DNA of 64,000 nt, taken from contig JAEMBT020000005.1 of the NCBI GenBank assembly GCA_018873245.2, forward strand, positions 1,066,001-1,130,000. Reading direction: 5' to 3'. The notes under the pieces were generated by a model, which saw only the letters and a list, made by a program, of their open reading frames with translations, did not search any database and was not told the origin of the DNA. Made by a program: the position numbers and the translations under genes. Each line of letters opens with the position of its first letter. Within the stretch, counting starts at the first letter, position 1. The DNA is from Archegozetes longisetosus. Its lineage: Eukaryota > Arthropoda > Arachnida > Sarcoptiformes > Trhypochthoniidae. This document shows positions 40,440 through 53,459 of the stretch, piece by piece.

Positions 40440-43400
40440 TTCACAAGAATTAACTATTTCTTAAATACTAACCGAAAATTAACGAATATTTATCGTATTT
40501 ATCAGCTTTTAGATACTTCAGTTATCATAATATTACTGAATTATGATTGCAGATTAAATAAGAATTTTCTGTCAATTAAAGTTTGATTCCGTTGATTAAA
40601 AGAAAAACATGCTAATAATAGCAGCCAATGGAAAAAATCAATCTTCTTGGGAAAAAACTGTTTTTATGGTGACAGAAAAATTGCTTTAAATTGAATGCTG
40701 TGTTACAGTTGGATTGCGTGTCATGTTCATTGAAATGGCAAAATTATATTGTTTCACTTTAATGATTGAGTAAATAAGTTTGAAAATTGAAAGGAACAAC
40801 TAAAATCTTATATTTGGAATGTTATTAAATTCAAAAATAAACAACTTTGGACGCTATTTAGGGAAGGTGTTTAAGTTTGAATAATGGATCACTTTGTTGA
40901 GATCTATTATTGTAAACTTATTCTATTTAGAGCCCTTTCAAATTCTTACGTCTTTGTAAAAAAGTATCTAAACTCACATAATTGAGGGCACACTTTAAAG
41001 ATTGTGTTAACCAAATTCATGTTAAATAAGATAAATTATATCTAATGATTAAAATCCCACACAAACGATACACTTTTGTGTTGAAGTCAAAATTCTTAGC
41101 ATTAGTTTAATATTTTATGCTAAGATAAAACATGAAACATTTTTTTCATTAGAGTAATTACTTTTAGTTGTGTAACTCAATAGGTCTTAAATCGTATAAC
41201 TGAAGGAAAACTGACAATAGAGAAAACAGTTCAATTCATTAAATAGTTGAAGGCTTCAAAGTTTCACTTTTCCTACTGTTAATTGGCATTATAATCAAAC
41301 CATATTCGGAAATCCATCTCTAAGTTTCTAACATTCAATAATTGAATTGAGAACAAATAATTACTGAAGTTCATAATTTAGTTTCAGTAATGATTAGACT
41401 TTTACACACGTCTAATTTAAAAGAAAAAAGCTTAATCGCTAATAGTGTTATTCTGATTGTAAGTTGAACCAAATTTTGAAGAATATTGCCCTACGATAGA
41501 AAGTTTGTTTGACTGCATAAGTGTGGCGTTGATGTGTTTGCGATCAAATAACTGTGTAAAAGCCTAAATTGACTCATATCTACAGATACACTGAATATAG
41601 ATTAGTATAAAAAGTTGTTAGATATAATGATGTTTCAAATTTCTATAGATTATTATAACATTTTTAAAACTATATAACTCAATCTTTAAAATATGCTGTC
41701 ATTAGATTGCCCCAAACTTTTTCAAATTGACTGATAAATAGCTTTTAGGAACTTATTGAAGTAATAATTGTTATCTCTTAATGCTTCACTTTCGATCACA
41801 AAGATTACGAAATTTCACTAACGATCGAGAAAAGGCTTAGATTTTCAATATTTAATTAACAATTTATTCGTAGCCGATAAGAAATCGAATGAAAATGATA
41901 TCGAAAATGGTTTCTTTAGCACAACGCGGGTATTGAATATGTTTTAAAAGCCATTGCTCTAAATATGAATAAGCGTGGGATTCGAGTATCAACACTCGAA
42001 GGCGTATACGATTTACGAAATTAAAAAATCTTAAAACCAAGAAATTGTTGTGAACTGAACAAAAGGAAATACAAAGATAGAAATTGATAGGTGTTTCTAT
42101 GAAAATATCGTATAAAAGCATAATAATTGTGTGTTTGTGTGAACGAACAGTTGCTCTATTATTGATAAGATCTATAACTAAATTACAAACAAACATAAGG
42201 TGTCAAAATGTTTTCACTCGCATCCGATTCTATAAACTTGAACTTTTCCCTTAAAGTTCACCTGAAAAGGTGATTAAAATAGGTGTTCTTCGCTTGTGTT
42301 TTGCTTTTAGAAAAGATCAATTTGATGTGATTTCAGGTGTTTCTAGAAGCGATCATTTTGTTTTGAAAGCAGACATCAAAAAACTGAATGTTTGTCCAAA
42401 CTCAGCTAATTTACATTTTTATCCCGAATCAAATGAAACGCTTTTCATCATTTTATCTTTTGGTTTACTAAATTCAAATGAATCTACTAAATAAAATGAA
42501 AGGCTCAATTCTAATTACTAAAAGTCAAATTAGATTTTGGACTAATTGGCCACATTTTAGTATTATAAGTCGTAACAATTGTTCAGACATTTAGCTATTT
42601 GACTCGTATCAGACTAATATAGAGACTCAAAATTGAGGGCTTAATTATGAAAATTTCGAAATAAGTGAATGCAAATTTTTATAACTAGATGAACCTCATT
42701 TAAAGCTTGGACTGTGATTCTTGAGATATTATCATTTGCAAGCTCAATCAACTAAAATGATTAGTTAAATTTCGACCCCTTATCGATAGCCATAAAAATA
42801 TTGAACATGTTTTGATTTTCCTAATTTTTTTACTCTCTCGTTTGCAATATTGAAAAAACGAATGAAAAACTAATTGAAAAGTAAGTTTAGGCTAATAGTA
42901 TGATATTCATGAAGTTTCAATTTGAAGTCCTTTTGATAAAATGAGTCGATTTGAAAACGAGAAATCTGTATTTTTGTGCATTTTGTGCAATAAAATCTAA
43001 TTGTAATTACAGCGACGTTAACATTTTAATCAAATTAAACAAAAATAATACTGATTTTATTATAATTTAATTTGTTAATTTAGGGCTTTATACGAATGAT
43101 AAAAGATATCCTGAAAAGATCTAAAGAAAAGAATGAAGTCAATGAAGCGATGGTTTAAAAATAAATTCAAATTATAATAAATAAGTGTTGTATTTGTGAA
43201 CGAATTGTGTTTAGCTGTATTGTCATTGCTATTATTTAGCTATTAAGTATTTATCGCTTGCTTTGTAATTTTGGCACAACGTTTTCTTGGCTCGGATGCA
43301 ATACTTGAACTAAAGCCGAGCCCAACGCGAGACTGCATTTTTAAAAACATTTCTGAGTTTGCTATCACTTCACATAAAGATTGATCTTTGAGGGAGCGGT

Positions 43401-46400
43401 CTTCAAGTTGATGTTTAACACAATCATAGAATTGCATTCACACAATTTGTTGATTCATCAAACAAGAGATAGACTTAAGAAAAAGAAGTTTCCAAATCAA
43501 ATAAGTATTTAACTTTTGTTGAGTCAGTCAATAAGTAATAAATTTCTTAGCGAGCATTAACATATTGATCAGACTTAAGGAAGTTATCCGGCTCATACTA
43601 ATAATACTTACATACTTATGATTGTTTAGTATTTCGTTATTTTTTCTTATGTTATATAAACTTAAAAATAGACTTATATCTCGATAAAACGATAAAACAG
43701 TGAAATCGATGCGGGCTTCCATTCAGGCTTTAGGCGATTCCCATCCTTTCTTTTATTTGAAGAACAATCAAACATTCAGAGCAATTAAGATAACTTTGAA
43801 TTTGTTGCTGCTGACCAATCATATCACTTTGATTGATCCAAATATTTGAACCGAAAAAGTATTATGTAAAGTAATAAAAAGTAGGCAACTATAATGATTG
43901 ATCACGTTGAAGCCCTAATCATTATCTGGCTAGTGATCGCCGACAGAAATGAGTAAGTTTATTATCTTGTATTCTGCTTAGCTTTTGATCGAATAAAGAC
44001 TATTGATTTAAATAAAGTGTCAACTCGTTTAGTGATTGAACTGAGTTAATTGACGCTCTCCTTTTTATTAATACGCATTTAATATATTTTCATAAGTTAT
44101 ATCTGCTTTTCATCATTAATTTAAGACTATTTTTACTGCGCTTTCACCATTATATTATTTGTATGAAGTGGCAGCTTAGATTTATGCTCTTTATCTAATT
44201 GAAAACATAAATTATAAGTAATTTACGACAACAACCATATGGCACTCATTTTTAGGGCTTTTTTGTTTATTTATGATAAATTTTGATTTATTTTCTTATA
44301 GTTTTTTCGATTACAGTTTTTTGAGAATAGAAACATATTATTGATTTGAAGTGATTGAGTAATTAGCTAGATTGAATTGAAATGATTTTTGTTGCTTATG
44401 GTCTCGTCGAACGTAAAGGTAAGAGTTGTTGAGGCTCATCAATACGTAATTGACGGAATTATTTTGCAATTTATTTTCCATATCTTTGAGAAATCTGTAT
44501 AAGTAACTCATTATATTTAGAGGAGAACAAAGTAATTGAGCTCAACCTCATTATTGTTTATAATGTTATTCTGAGCCAAAGGTAAGCCTCGGTAACGATC
44601 AGAGATAAGAATCAAACAGTAAAACACATTATTAATGAAGACATCACGAGATGTCTGCCTAAGCAATAATTGTTTCTTTATATGAGTTCACTTATTTAAC
44701 AAGAGTTGGAAATTTCAATCACTAATTGAGTTACTAGAAAAACCTAATCAAATATTTTAGCAAAATCTCATAGAAAAGTTGATGTATAGGCAAAAAATTC
44801 AAAAAATGCCATCTGTCTTAGTGATAGTGTTTAGCGAATCGCTAATTTAAGTCTAGAACTTATGAACTATAGCCATGAAAGATATGAGAGATAGCAAATT
44901 CATCAAATCATATCGATAGCAGTGACAGTTTCTGCTGCTAAATGACTATTCCGTGCAATTATTATTTGTGTAGTATTCATATGCAATCGTTCGTTATGCA
45001 ATCGCTCTCTTTATATGATCTTTGCTTCGAGTCAAAAGTTTCATTTAATGTGCCATTAGTTGGACAGAATGGGCAGTAATCTAATCGTAGTGGTGGTGGT
45101 CGGGCCGCAGGCCAAGGCTTATATCTCGATCTAAATGTTTACCACACATTATGCTGCGACAAATAATGCGCTGAACTATATCTTAAAAATGTTAGCAAAA
45201 TCCACTTATTTATGCACTTTATTATAAAACTTTTAGTACCTTATCAAATTCTTCATTTTTCAAACTTTGATATCCTTGAAGATTCTCCGTGTCATCTCAT
45301 CTGCGAGTGTGACATTTTTATTAATTTTTAGTCTCTAATTGCACTCTTCAATCATAGTCACTACGAATGCATAAAAAATTATTTTAGGATTTTTATTTAA
45401 GTGGCAAATTCTGTCTACATTGTTAGAACTTTTATCACTAACAAACTTGACTAAAAAGCTCGTATCGAGTTCTTTCGAACTTGAAAACTATTTTGTAATA
45501 ACAGAATTAATGAAACATATTGTCCTTTTAATATTGTTCTAAACTGAGTTTTCAGTCTGAAAACCAAAGGATGATTTTCCAAAATCTTTTAGTATTATTG
45601 TCTGAGAGTTTGAACTTCTTTCATCATTCTTTATTTTCATTCATTTACTTAGATTTTTCAGAAGTGATCAAAAGAGTTCTTACCCCAGCTCAAACTCGAA
45701 GATACAGAAAAGATTTTGGAAAATCGTTCTTTATTTTTCAAATCGAGAACTAGAAACTTAGTTTTGACGCAGTATCGAGAAGGATATATTTCAATTTTAG
45801 GTTCATTTTGTTCTTACAGAATAGTTTTCTACCAGCACGATTTTTAACAATGTAGACACAGCTTTTCAACAAAGCCTAGATTTTCGATATGCGACCAAGA
45901 CACTTAAAACAATTGCCTCATTATGGATATGATTGATGGTTTTGCAATTTTTGATTTTAGATCTTCGTTAGAACTATAGTTTTGTTGATAGTGATAATTG
46001 TGTTCGTAATTAATAAATAGAAATAGAAAAATAATTTGAATCAAAGTTTTATTCTCTATTTATCTGTTATTGTATGAAACTTGAAATTTTGTTTGAGACA
46101 TCCACTTGTAATATCTATTTATTCTTTAAAATAAATACTATTTAATTAAATACTACTTTTACAGAGTCCTATATTTTCTTTAAATAATTTTCTTATATCA
46201 ATAAATGTATTATAGGATTCAAATTGAAACACAATATAGACATTTTAAAGACACGATAATAGAAAGATTTATGGGCACAAAATTTTGCCACGCAATAAAA
46301 ATAATGCTCAAAATGTAGACTTGTCTCAGGGGTTTTGATCAATAATTCAAACTATAGATATTGATTAATAGATGACTCAAAGCCTTTCCTTGCCAATTTG

Positions 46401-49400
46401 ATTAAATTGGTCGCGAAATATGCCGTTCATACTGTTGCTTAATGTAAAAGCTTTTATGTATTTATGAGCGATTTCAATAAATTTGCTATCGAAAGCACTG
46501 CCACAACATTTACGAAGGAAATGCAAATTACGAATATAAGCACGATTATTGGATATGAAAGTTGATAATTTGTCAATTTCAGTTTCAAAATAGAATCAGT
46601 TTCGGTTTACAATCCTGAGAAATATATTAATTAATTGTAATGTATTTCTAAGCTGTGCCTTAATTAAAGCTCCGAATTAGATTAAATTGTGCGCCGAAAA
46701 TAGTGGCCCCACTTATTGCATTTGTTTTGAGAGCTAACTCGTAAGCATTCCCTTTCTTTTGTAAATATAATGTTTAATATATATTATAACATCAATTAAA
46801 TAATGCTAATATATATTAACAGCTCAACGTTTAGTCACAATAAAAATACTTATTAGAGACATAATACCATCGCCTCAATTGCAGTCCTCCTTAAAGCTTA
46901 ATAATTAATGAAAATAATAATGAAAATTTTTTAGTCAAAAATTGAATTATTAATAAGATGTAGAGATAGAAAACTCATTAATACAAAAGCTTGGATTGTA
47001 GTAACTATTTTTATAGAAGTGCGGGTGTGTTGAGCTCAATGATTACAGTTTTAATATTGTACTGGCACACAAGTTCATAATCCGGTCTCTGTTCGGTCTG
47101 TGGCACTCCTTTTTCTGTTGCGCTCTACTAAATTGCTAAATACTAAACTAGCGTTAAAGTTAACTATCTTTTTTAAAACTTATTGCGTTAAACCAAACCA
47201 TAACATTTTTTGCGGCAAATGCATGTGTGGTCCTCATCATCATTGCTATTACTGTCGAGCGATCATCTCAAAGTGAAGTCCCTTCCTTTTTTCATTTGAT
47301 TTGTTCACTAAATTTCGTTTAATCAACTTTGTTAGGGTTTCATTTCATAATAATAATAATAAATTTTATAAATAATCAAAAATACGGAAATCAGAGCTCA
47401 TTCAAAAATAAGCAATTTTCCATCAAATTCTATGATAGCTTCTCTAAAATTAAGTTTTCAAATTGATGAACTTTTTAAACTTGTATTAAAGTTGAGATTA
47501 TTTGAGCCAAACCTAAGCTTAATCATTGAATTGATTTAATCCTGAACTATAAAGAGAAAATATTAAAACTGTAAATATATGCTAACGATAATGGTTTAGA
47601 GTTGAATGTATTTTATAGAAACAGTGAATACATTGAGTAAAAATAAAACAGATTAGACAGATGTTCATAATGCAAGTAAAAAATCAAATTCTTCCAAAGT
47701 ATCATATCTATCAATCATTCAGATCGAAACAATACTCTTAACATGCTTTAAAATGTTTGGCCATTAAAATTGCAAAACCAGAAGAATTAACATTTGAATT
47801 TTTATGACCACATCATAAGTATTGAATGCCCTCAATAATCATGTTTATTTGACGATCCATTCACTTTTTTCTATTAGTCTATTAACCCTTCAGTTCAGCT
47901 TTAAATCAAATCCTAATCAATTGGTTTCTAGTTAAAAGTACCTCTTAATTGAGTTCAAGTTATTTTTTCCAAGTTATGTATATGTAAATTGTTTTTGGAT
48001 CATATGTAGGATTTGAATAATTAAAGCAAAGCTTGAAAGCACTTGCTTTTCTCAAAAGAGACGAATCTTCTTCAAATCAATTAATTTGAAATAAAAGTGA
48101 CGATTTCGTTCAATTCACTTTAAGAGTTTTTTATTTGAAAGTTTCAATTTACTTACTGTTAAGATTAACTCAATTTTATTATCAGAACTTATTGTGATCA
48201 TTTTCAACTAATCTAGTTCAATTTTATTTAATCATGTTTTTAGAAAGAAAGAATCCACATTTCGAGCAGTTTTTAAATAATTTTGGTTTGAAATTATTTG
48301 AAAGTAACAAGTCATACGGTCATAAGTAATGTTATCATTAGTTTTGCAAATGGATTGTTGATCTGCTTTTATTTTATAGTTTCGATTTGATCAAAACATT
48401 TATCGATTTTTATGAGTCATTCGTTTTTTAATGCTGTTCACATTATTGACAACTCATTTTGAATAATGTATTTGAGGTCAGTGCAGGACTTCATGTTCTG
48501 CAGTATAGATCTCTCTTAGGAAAATATGAAAAACTCATTGATCCATAGGTTAAACTAGCGTCACTAATATTAATATAGTCGAAACATTTAGTTATTTGTA
48601 GTTTTTAGATGCGCTCGAGTTGATTATCAGAAAATATGCTATTTCACAATCATAAACAATATTACAACAAAAATCACGAATCGATGAAAAAGCACTTTAT
48701 TCAATCCATAAAAAATGCCAATTGGTCAAAGTTCCACTAAACAATAGATTTCTAGATTCATTACTATTTAGATTCTCAAACATTTTAAGTTTATTGACTC
48801 TTCATTTTAAATCAATTTTGCAATCGTGTCAAGCAATTGAATATCTTTTTAAAATTTGTTGAAATTGTTCAGTTATCAAAACGATTGCAAAAACGTTTAG
48901 TTTAGTGATCTTTATGTATTCTCTATGAGGAGAACTTGTAATGTTTGCGTCTGATAGATTTGACACATCTTAGAAATGAAGCACTTTATTGAGATTCTAG
49001 ATTTGCTACGTTAATTACTCCCAATCAAATTAAAGACACATAAAACTTAGACTTTGCTTATTCGACTTAACGGCAAGAACTTTACAGAAATATACACTTA
49101 GCTCAAGTCTAATCGGAATAAATTAAGTTAACGACAGTTTTACAGCAGTTTCAAAATTCTAATTAGAATTGACAGCATTATGAAGAAACAGTCGTAAAGT
49201 TAAACGTTCCCATATTAAGCTTGAAATTGGTAAAGAATTAGCTTTCCGAATTAGTTCAGAGCAGTTCAATCGTAGGAATTTAAACATCCAGTGCAGTACT
49301 TGATATTCGCATAAAATTTTATGATAGAGTGAACTTTAAACTTGTTTTTTATTGCTTTATCTTGATAGTGTATGCCTTTCGAGTCGGGAATATTTAAGTG

Positions 49401-49590
49401 CTTAAAGGATTGAGACGTACGTTGAACAAAAGTTTACAATCGTCCTTTTATTGCGATTTATCACAATATTTTGGGCGTTTCTCACGCTTTGCTTTTATTT
49501 CTATATCTCGTCTGATTCGAAGTGAGCTAATCTTCAAGACTAAATATCTCTATAAATAGTGTCGAATTTTGATGAAGAACTTTAGATAGG
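40440..49590. other. AT-rich non-coding DNA, no gene recognised
   Basis: No family recognised. The open frames at 41864-42196 (110 codons) and 42270-42494 are consistent with chance. A stop-to-stop frame at 47055-47276 on the plus strand ends in a cysteine cluster (see findings). A G+C-richer patch lies at 45065-45120. Confidence 0.55.
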
Positions 49591-49615
49591 CTAATATTAT
49601 TTTATTCTTTTACAG

Positions 49616-50850
49616 TAAGCCAATGCATATATGAAAAAAAGTATTACGAAAAAGTAAGGCATTGCTACCAAGGCTTTAGTGCATGCAATAAAGACGCTTT
49701 TACGGTAATGCTATTACTTCTATTAAGGCACACAAAGCTCTATAAAAATTTATTTTAATTTGCAAGTAAAACATGCTGACATTTAAATGATGTAATATGA
49801 TCGATAGTGTCCTATTTCTATTGTGATCATTCTCTATTTCAGATGACTGTGTTATGTATGGCTCATATCTGGGGAATTATTTGAATACTGCACCAAAGTT
49901 AGGATGGTATCCGTAAGTTCTGCTATGATTATAAGTTTGTATATTTAATTCAAAGAATAGCGCTAAGCAGTCTCATCGCTGTAATTAAACAGTGCATAAA
50001 CTAATTTAACTGTTTGTATGCTTCTGGATTGTTAACAGTTAGTATATAGTGCCTGACATTTATGTTTGTCTACCGGGGGCTCTACATTGCGATCGCCAAT
50101 AAGTTTAACTAATACAATAAGGTTTCAACATAACACATCTATTGTGTCCTGATATCAAGTGATATCGATGCTGTTAAAGGGTGGTAACGGGGAAGTCATC
50201 CTCTTGGGCTTTCAAAATTTCGTTTCTCGCCAACAGACACTAATGTAACACACGTGGAGACGATGCACAACAAACAATTGATCCCAAATCGCCTAATTTT
50301 TCGTCTCAACTATGTCTCAATTCTTGTATTTTGAAGAATGAGCCAATAATGTTTTTTGATTAATTGTTTGTGTTAATTAAGTTTTCTTTATTTTACAGTA
50401 TTTAAGCGAAAACCAAAACCACTTTTGATGTTGAATAGCCTCAGTTTTGAAAGGAGTTGATTCGGTAAACCAAGAAACAACACGGAATGCTCTTTAGAGA
50501 GAATCTGATGCTTTGAGTCTGCCTGGAATCAGTCCTTCCGGATCTCATTACAGCGAAACATTGGTTCGGAAATATTTTCGGTATAGGGGGAACAACTCTT
50601 AATCAGCTGAAGACAGGCGGGATATATTCGGTCGGATGAGTGCTCGATTAAGCAAAAAAGCCTTTTGGTGGTCACCGGGGAGTCTTGTTCTCCAACAAAG
50701 CTTTTAGTCACTGATTCCTAAGTTATAGCACTTAAGGGTAGAAATGGAAGTCGTGATGTCATCGCTATGAGGATCGTCTATCAATTTGAATGGACAGTAA
50801 GCTATACTTTTGCTCTTTATTAATCTAATAAAACATAATCTCAAATGTAT
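49616..50850 (+). other. Exon-like cluster on the plus strand, possible 3' end of an unknown gene
   Basis: Three segments have good splice borders. Segment 49616-49704 follows TTATTCTTTTACAG and ends at GTAATG; its only open frame has three Cys. Segment 49843-49912 follows CTCTATTTCAG and ends at GTAAGT; it is open as DCVMYGSYLGNYLNTAPK. A third begins at 50399 after TTTCTTTATTTTACAG, is G+C-richer to about 50770 and is followed by AATAAA at 50827, like a 3' UTR. Joined to segment two it gives a stop after two codons. The phases of segments one and two do not agree, so the model is incomplete or wrong. Confidence 0.2.
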
Positions 50851-52111
50851 ACCTATTTTATTACAGGACTTAGAGTTGCGATAATGCATACAAAGGGGGT
50901 TCAAAGCCATCTCAATAAGTCCATCGCTTATCAATTATGCTGTTTGCGCAACAGTTCACTTTATTCAACATAATACGTAACTAAATATCTTTTCAAATGA
51001 CAATAAATCAAATTTTGAGACCTAAGAATCTAAACTCCGAGGCCTAAACTCATTCTCGGCAGATTTTCAGTTTCAATTTCAATTATTCATTATTCGAGTT
51101 TTGATTTGTTTCGCTAAATATTTTTATCTTTACAATGATTTGAAAAATGTGTGTTACAAAAATAATTACTATTTAATTGATCTGACAGTAACTTCTATTT
51201 AATTGATTGAGCTCTAAATGTTTTGACAACTGGATTTTGGGGATTTGATTGGCCTGAGTTATAAGAGTAGCATTATTACATTCATGATTAGTTCTGATAT
51301 TTTTTTAATTTTAAAGAGTTCAGAAATAGATAACATTGTTATAGCTAAGCCCTTTGAACATTTTTATCTATGGTACTCAACAAAGATTGAAATGGGAATT
51401 ACAAGTGTAAGCAATGTTTAAGTTCGCTCAGATTTGACTCAAGTTAAAGCCAATAGGATTTAAAATGACAAACTAAGTCTTTTTATAGATTGAGCTCAAG
51501 TTAAAAGTTAAACTAACGTCAAAACGTGGGTCACACTTGACAAGAGTTTAAATTTGAAGTCAGCTCATAAAATACTGCAGAAACAATGAGCAGATACGAA
51601 AGTATTACTGCTCAAACTAATTATATTTTCATATTTTGAATTATTTGAATTGACAATCAAAAAGCAAGTTCAAATACTTGCAAACAAATGAAATGAACCC
51701 TTTATTTGAATAGCTTAATAAAGTTTTCAAAATAACAATGCCTCACTAACTTGACTGAAGCCTTATTCGATAAAAGCATGCAATGGATGTGTAGCTCAGA
51801 CAAATGTTTATGTCGTTCAAGTGGACAAGGATTCAATTGTCTTTGAGTGGCCAATTACTCTGTTCGCCAAATCATATTTTTCCAAATTGTTGTCATACTA
51901 TTTGTTTGTGCTGAACGATCCTGATTCTGATTGATCAATAACCCGATTGCACGCAATCTTTCTCCCAAACCATTGGTTTAGCCGTAAAGAACTAGAACCC
52001 TTCCATTCTCTATTTCCTTTGAATATCCGCCTCTATGAAACTTTGTCAAAATCACGAACAATCAAAGAGCAAGCTCAAAAAGAGTGGCTAATTTGAGTAG
52101 ATTGACTTTGT

Positions 52112-52345
52112 TCATGTATTCTCATAAGACTTTCTCCAATTAGTTTTGGGCTTTGAGTGACCAGCAATAAGAGGCATCAATTTGATCAGTTCAAAAAGCC
52201 TCATAGCTATTATGCACAACAAATCCCTCTGACTTTTACTCACTATTGTCGAAATAAGTTTCGAGACCATAGTATCGTTTGATTCTTGGATCACGATAAC
52301 AGCTGTGATAGCATTGGTACTAAGAGTGTACTTACTCATCATTTT
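52112..52345 (-). other. Possible terminal exon, 77 codons, unrecognised
   Basis: A strong minus-strand acceptor (GACTTATCTTCTGCAG) ends at 52346. It is followed at once by a frame that is open for 77 codons (KMMSKYTLSTNAITAVIVIQ...) to a TGA, in phase 0. No matching upstream exon with a compatible donor was found, and no domain is recognised. Confidence 0.15.
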
Positions 52346-53420
52346 CTGCAGAAGATAAGTCTAATAAAAGAACATGACAGAACCTTGACAGTTACGCGGC
52401 TTTATCAATGGCTCTGTGGTTGTTCGCATACACTTTCTACATGAAGCTGATTCACTTTCTATTTGTCATCACTTTTCTGGATTTGTGTTTCTTTCACTTT
52501 TTTTGCTCATGTTCTGTTACAATTCCGAGAATTTCTTCTATCCAAATATTGTTTGAAATTTGAATCTTGGAAGCATTTTAAAACAATGACTGTATGGTTC
52601 AATTTTCTTAGTGTAGGTTACTATTACATTATTACACAAAGGCTCAGTTTAATAATTGCCTTTTCAATGTCAACCGTATTTTGATTGCAAACTAAAATTT
52701 TGACCTAAAACTTTAGATTAAACTAAATTTTGAGCATTCCTTATCGAAATGTTATCGATTGAAAAAAGAAAAATGATAATTTGCGTGACCAAATTTGATC
52801 TTTGAAGTTTCCATATAATCAATAATTATTGAATCCTACTGTTATTTACCATAGACACAGTTTTTGTAAGATTTATGGTATACATGCATCAAGTTCTGAA
52901 ATAATTGTATTATTCGTTATATAAATTATGCAATGAATCAGACGATGATTAGAGCGGAATATTTTTGATGGGAAAGTAAGTTACTGCCCATAATATATTG
53001 ATGCAGAAAAAGTTAGTTTGAAAGCCAATCAATATAATCATATTGAGTATGACTACGACTATGACTGTTTGATGAGTACTAGTCATCCATCCATATGGAC
53101 ATAAAAGTTATATTTGAGAAGAGGTGCACATACTCTATATATTGACATAGCCGTACAATTGGGGATTTTCATAATATACCATCAAATTGAATAGAATAGA
53201 AGTGCTTATGAGTGCATGTGTCATACATGTCGGATCTATTGCTAGATTAATGAATCATCCATTTCTAAATCTGTATAAACTAGTCCAAAGCCTAAATACT
53301 TTCTCTGATTGACAGAATTCAAATTTTTTTGCTCTCCAACTGTATTGTGTGCGAGACAGAGTGCTCATAGTATTGTTGGCGTAAAACATACCAAACGCAC
53401 ACTTCTGATAGTGATTGTCA

Positions 53421-53424
<4 letters not shown>

Positions 53425-53452
<28 letters not shown>
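53425..53452 (+). repeat. (CT)14 microsatellite
   Basis: Uninterrupted CT run of 28 bases. It creates a spurious Arg-Glu repeat on the minus strand. Confidence 0.95.
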
Positions 53453-53456
<4 letters not shown>

Positions 53457-53459
53457 TGA

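Noticed and set aside
41864-42196. 110-codon minus-strand frame
   Set aside because: Phe/Ile/Leu/Asn-rich composition typical of AT-rich noise, a length expected by chance, and no motif.
42259-42272. CACCT-GAAA-AGGTG hairpin
   Set aside because: A five-base stem is expected by chance in 64 kb, and nothing nearby suggests an RNA gene.
49440-49560. Open frames just upstream of the exon-like segment at 49616
   Set aside because: Two different frames are open over the same bases, with no Met start or compatible donor; treated as chance.
50399-50790. A plus-strand coding sequence with reassigned stop codons across the G+C-richer block
   Set aside because: One frame reads plausibly between stops, but about eight stops in about 130 codons is the random rate, and the bHLH gene uses the standard code.
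50529-50934. Two overlapping minus-strand frames (50529-50711 and 50704-50934)
   Set aside because: They lie in different frames opposite the block with better plus-strand signals, and neither resembles a known protein.
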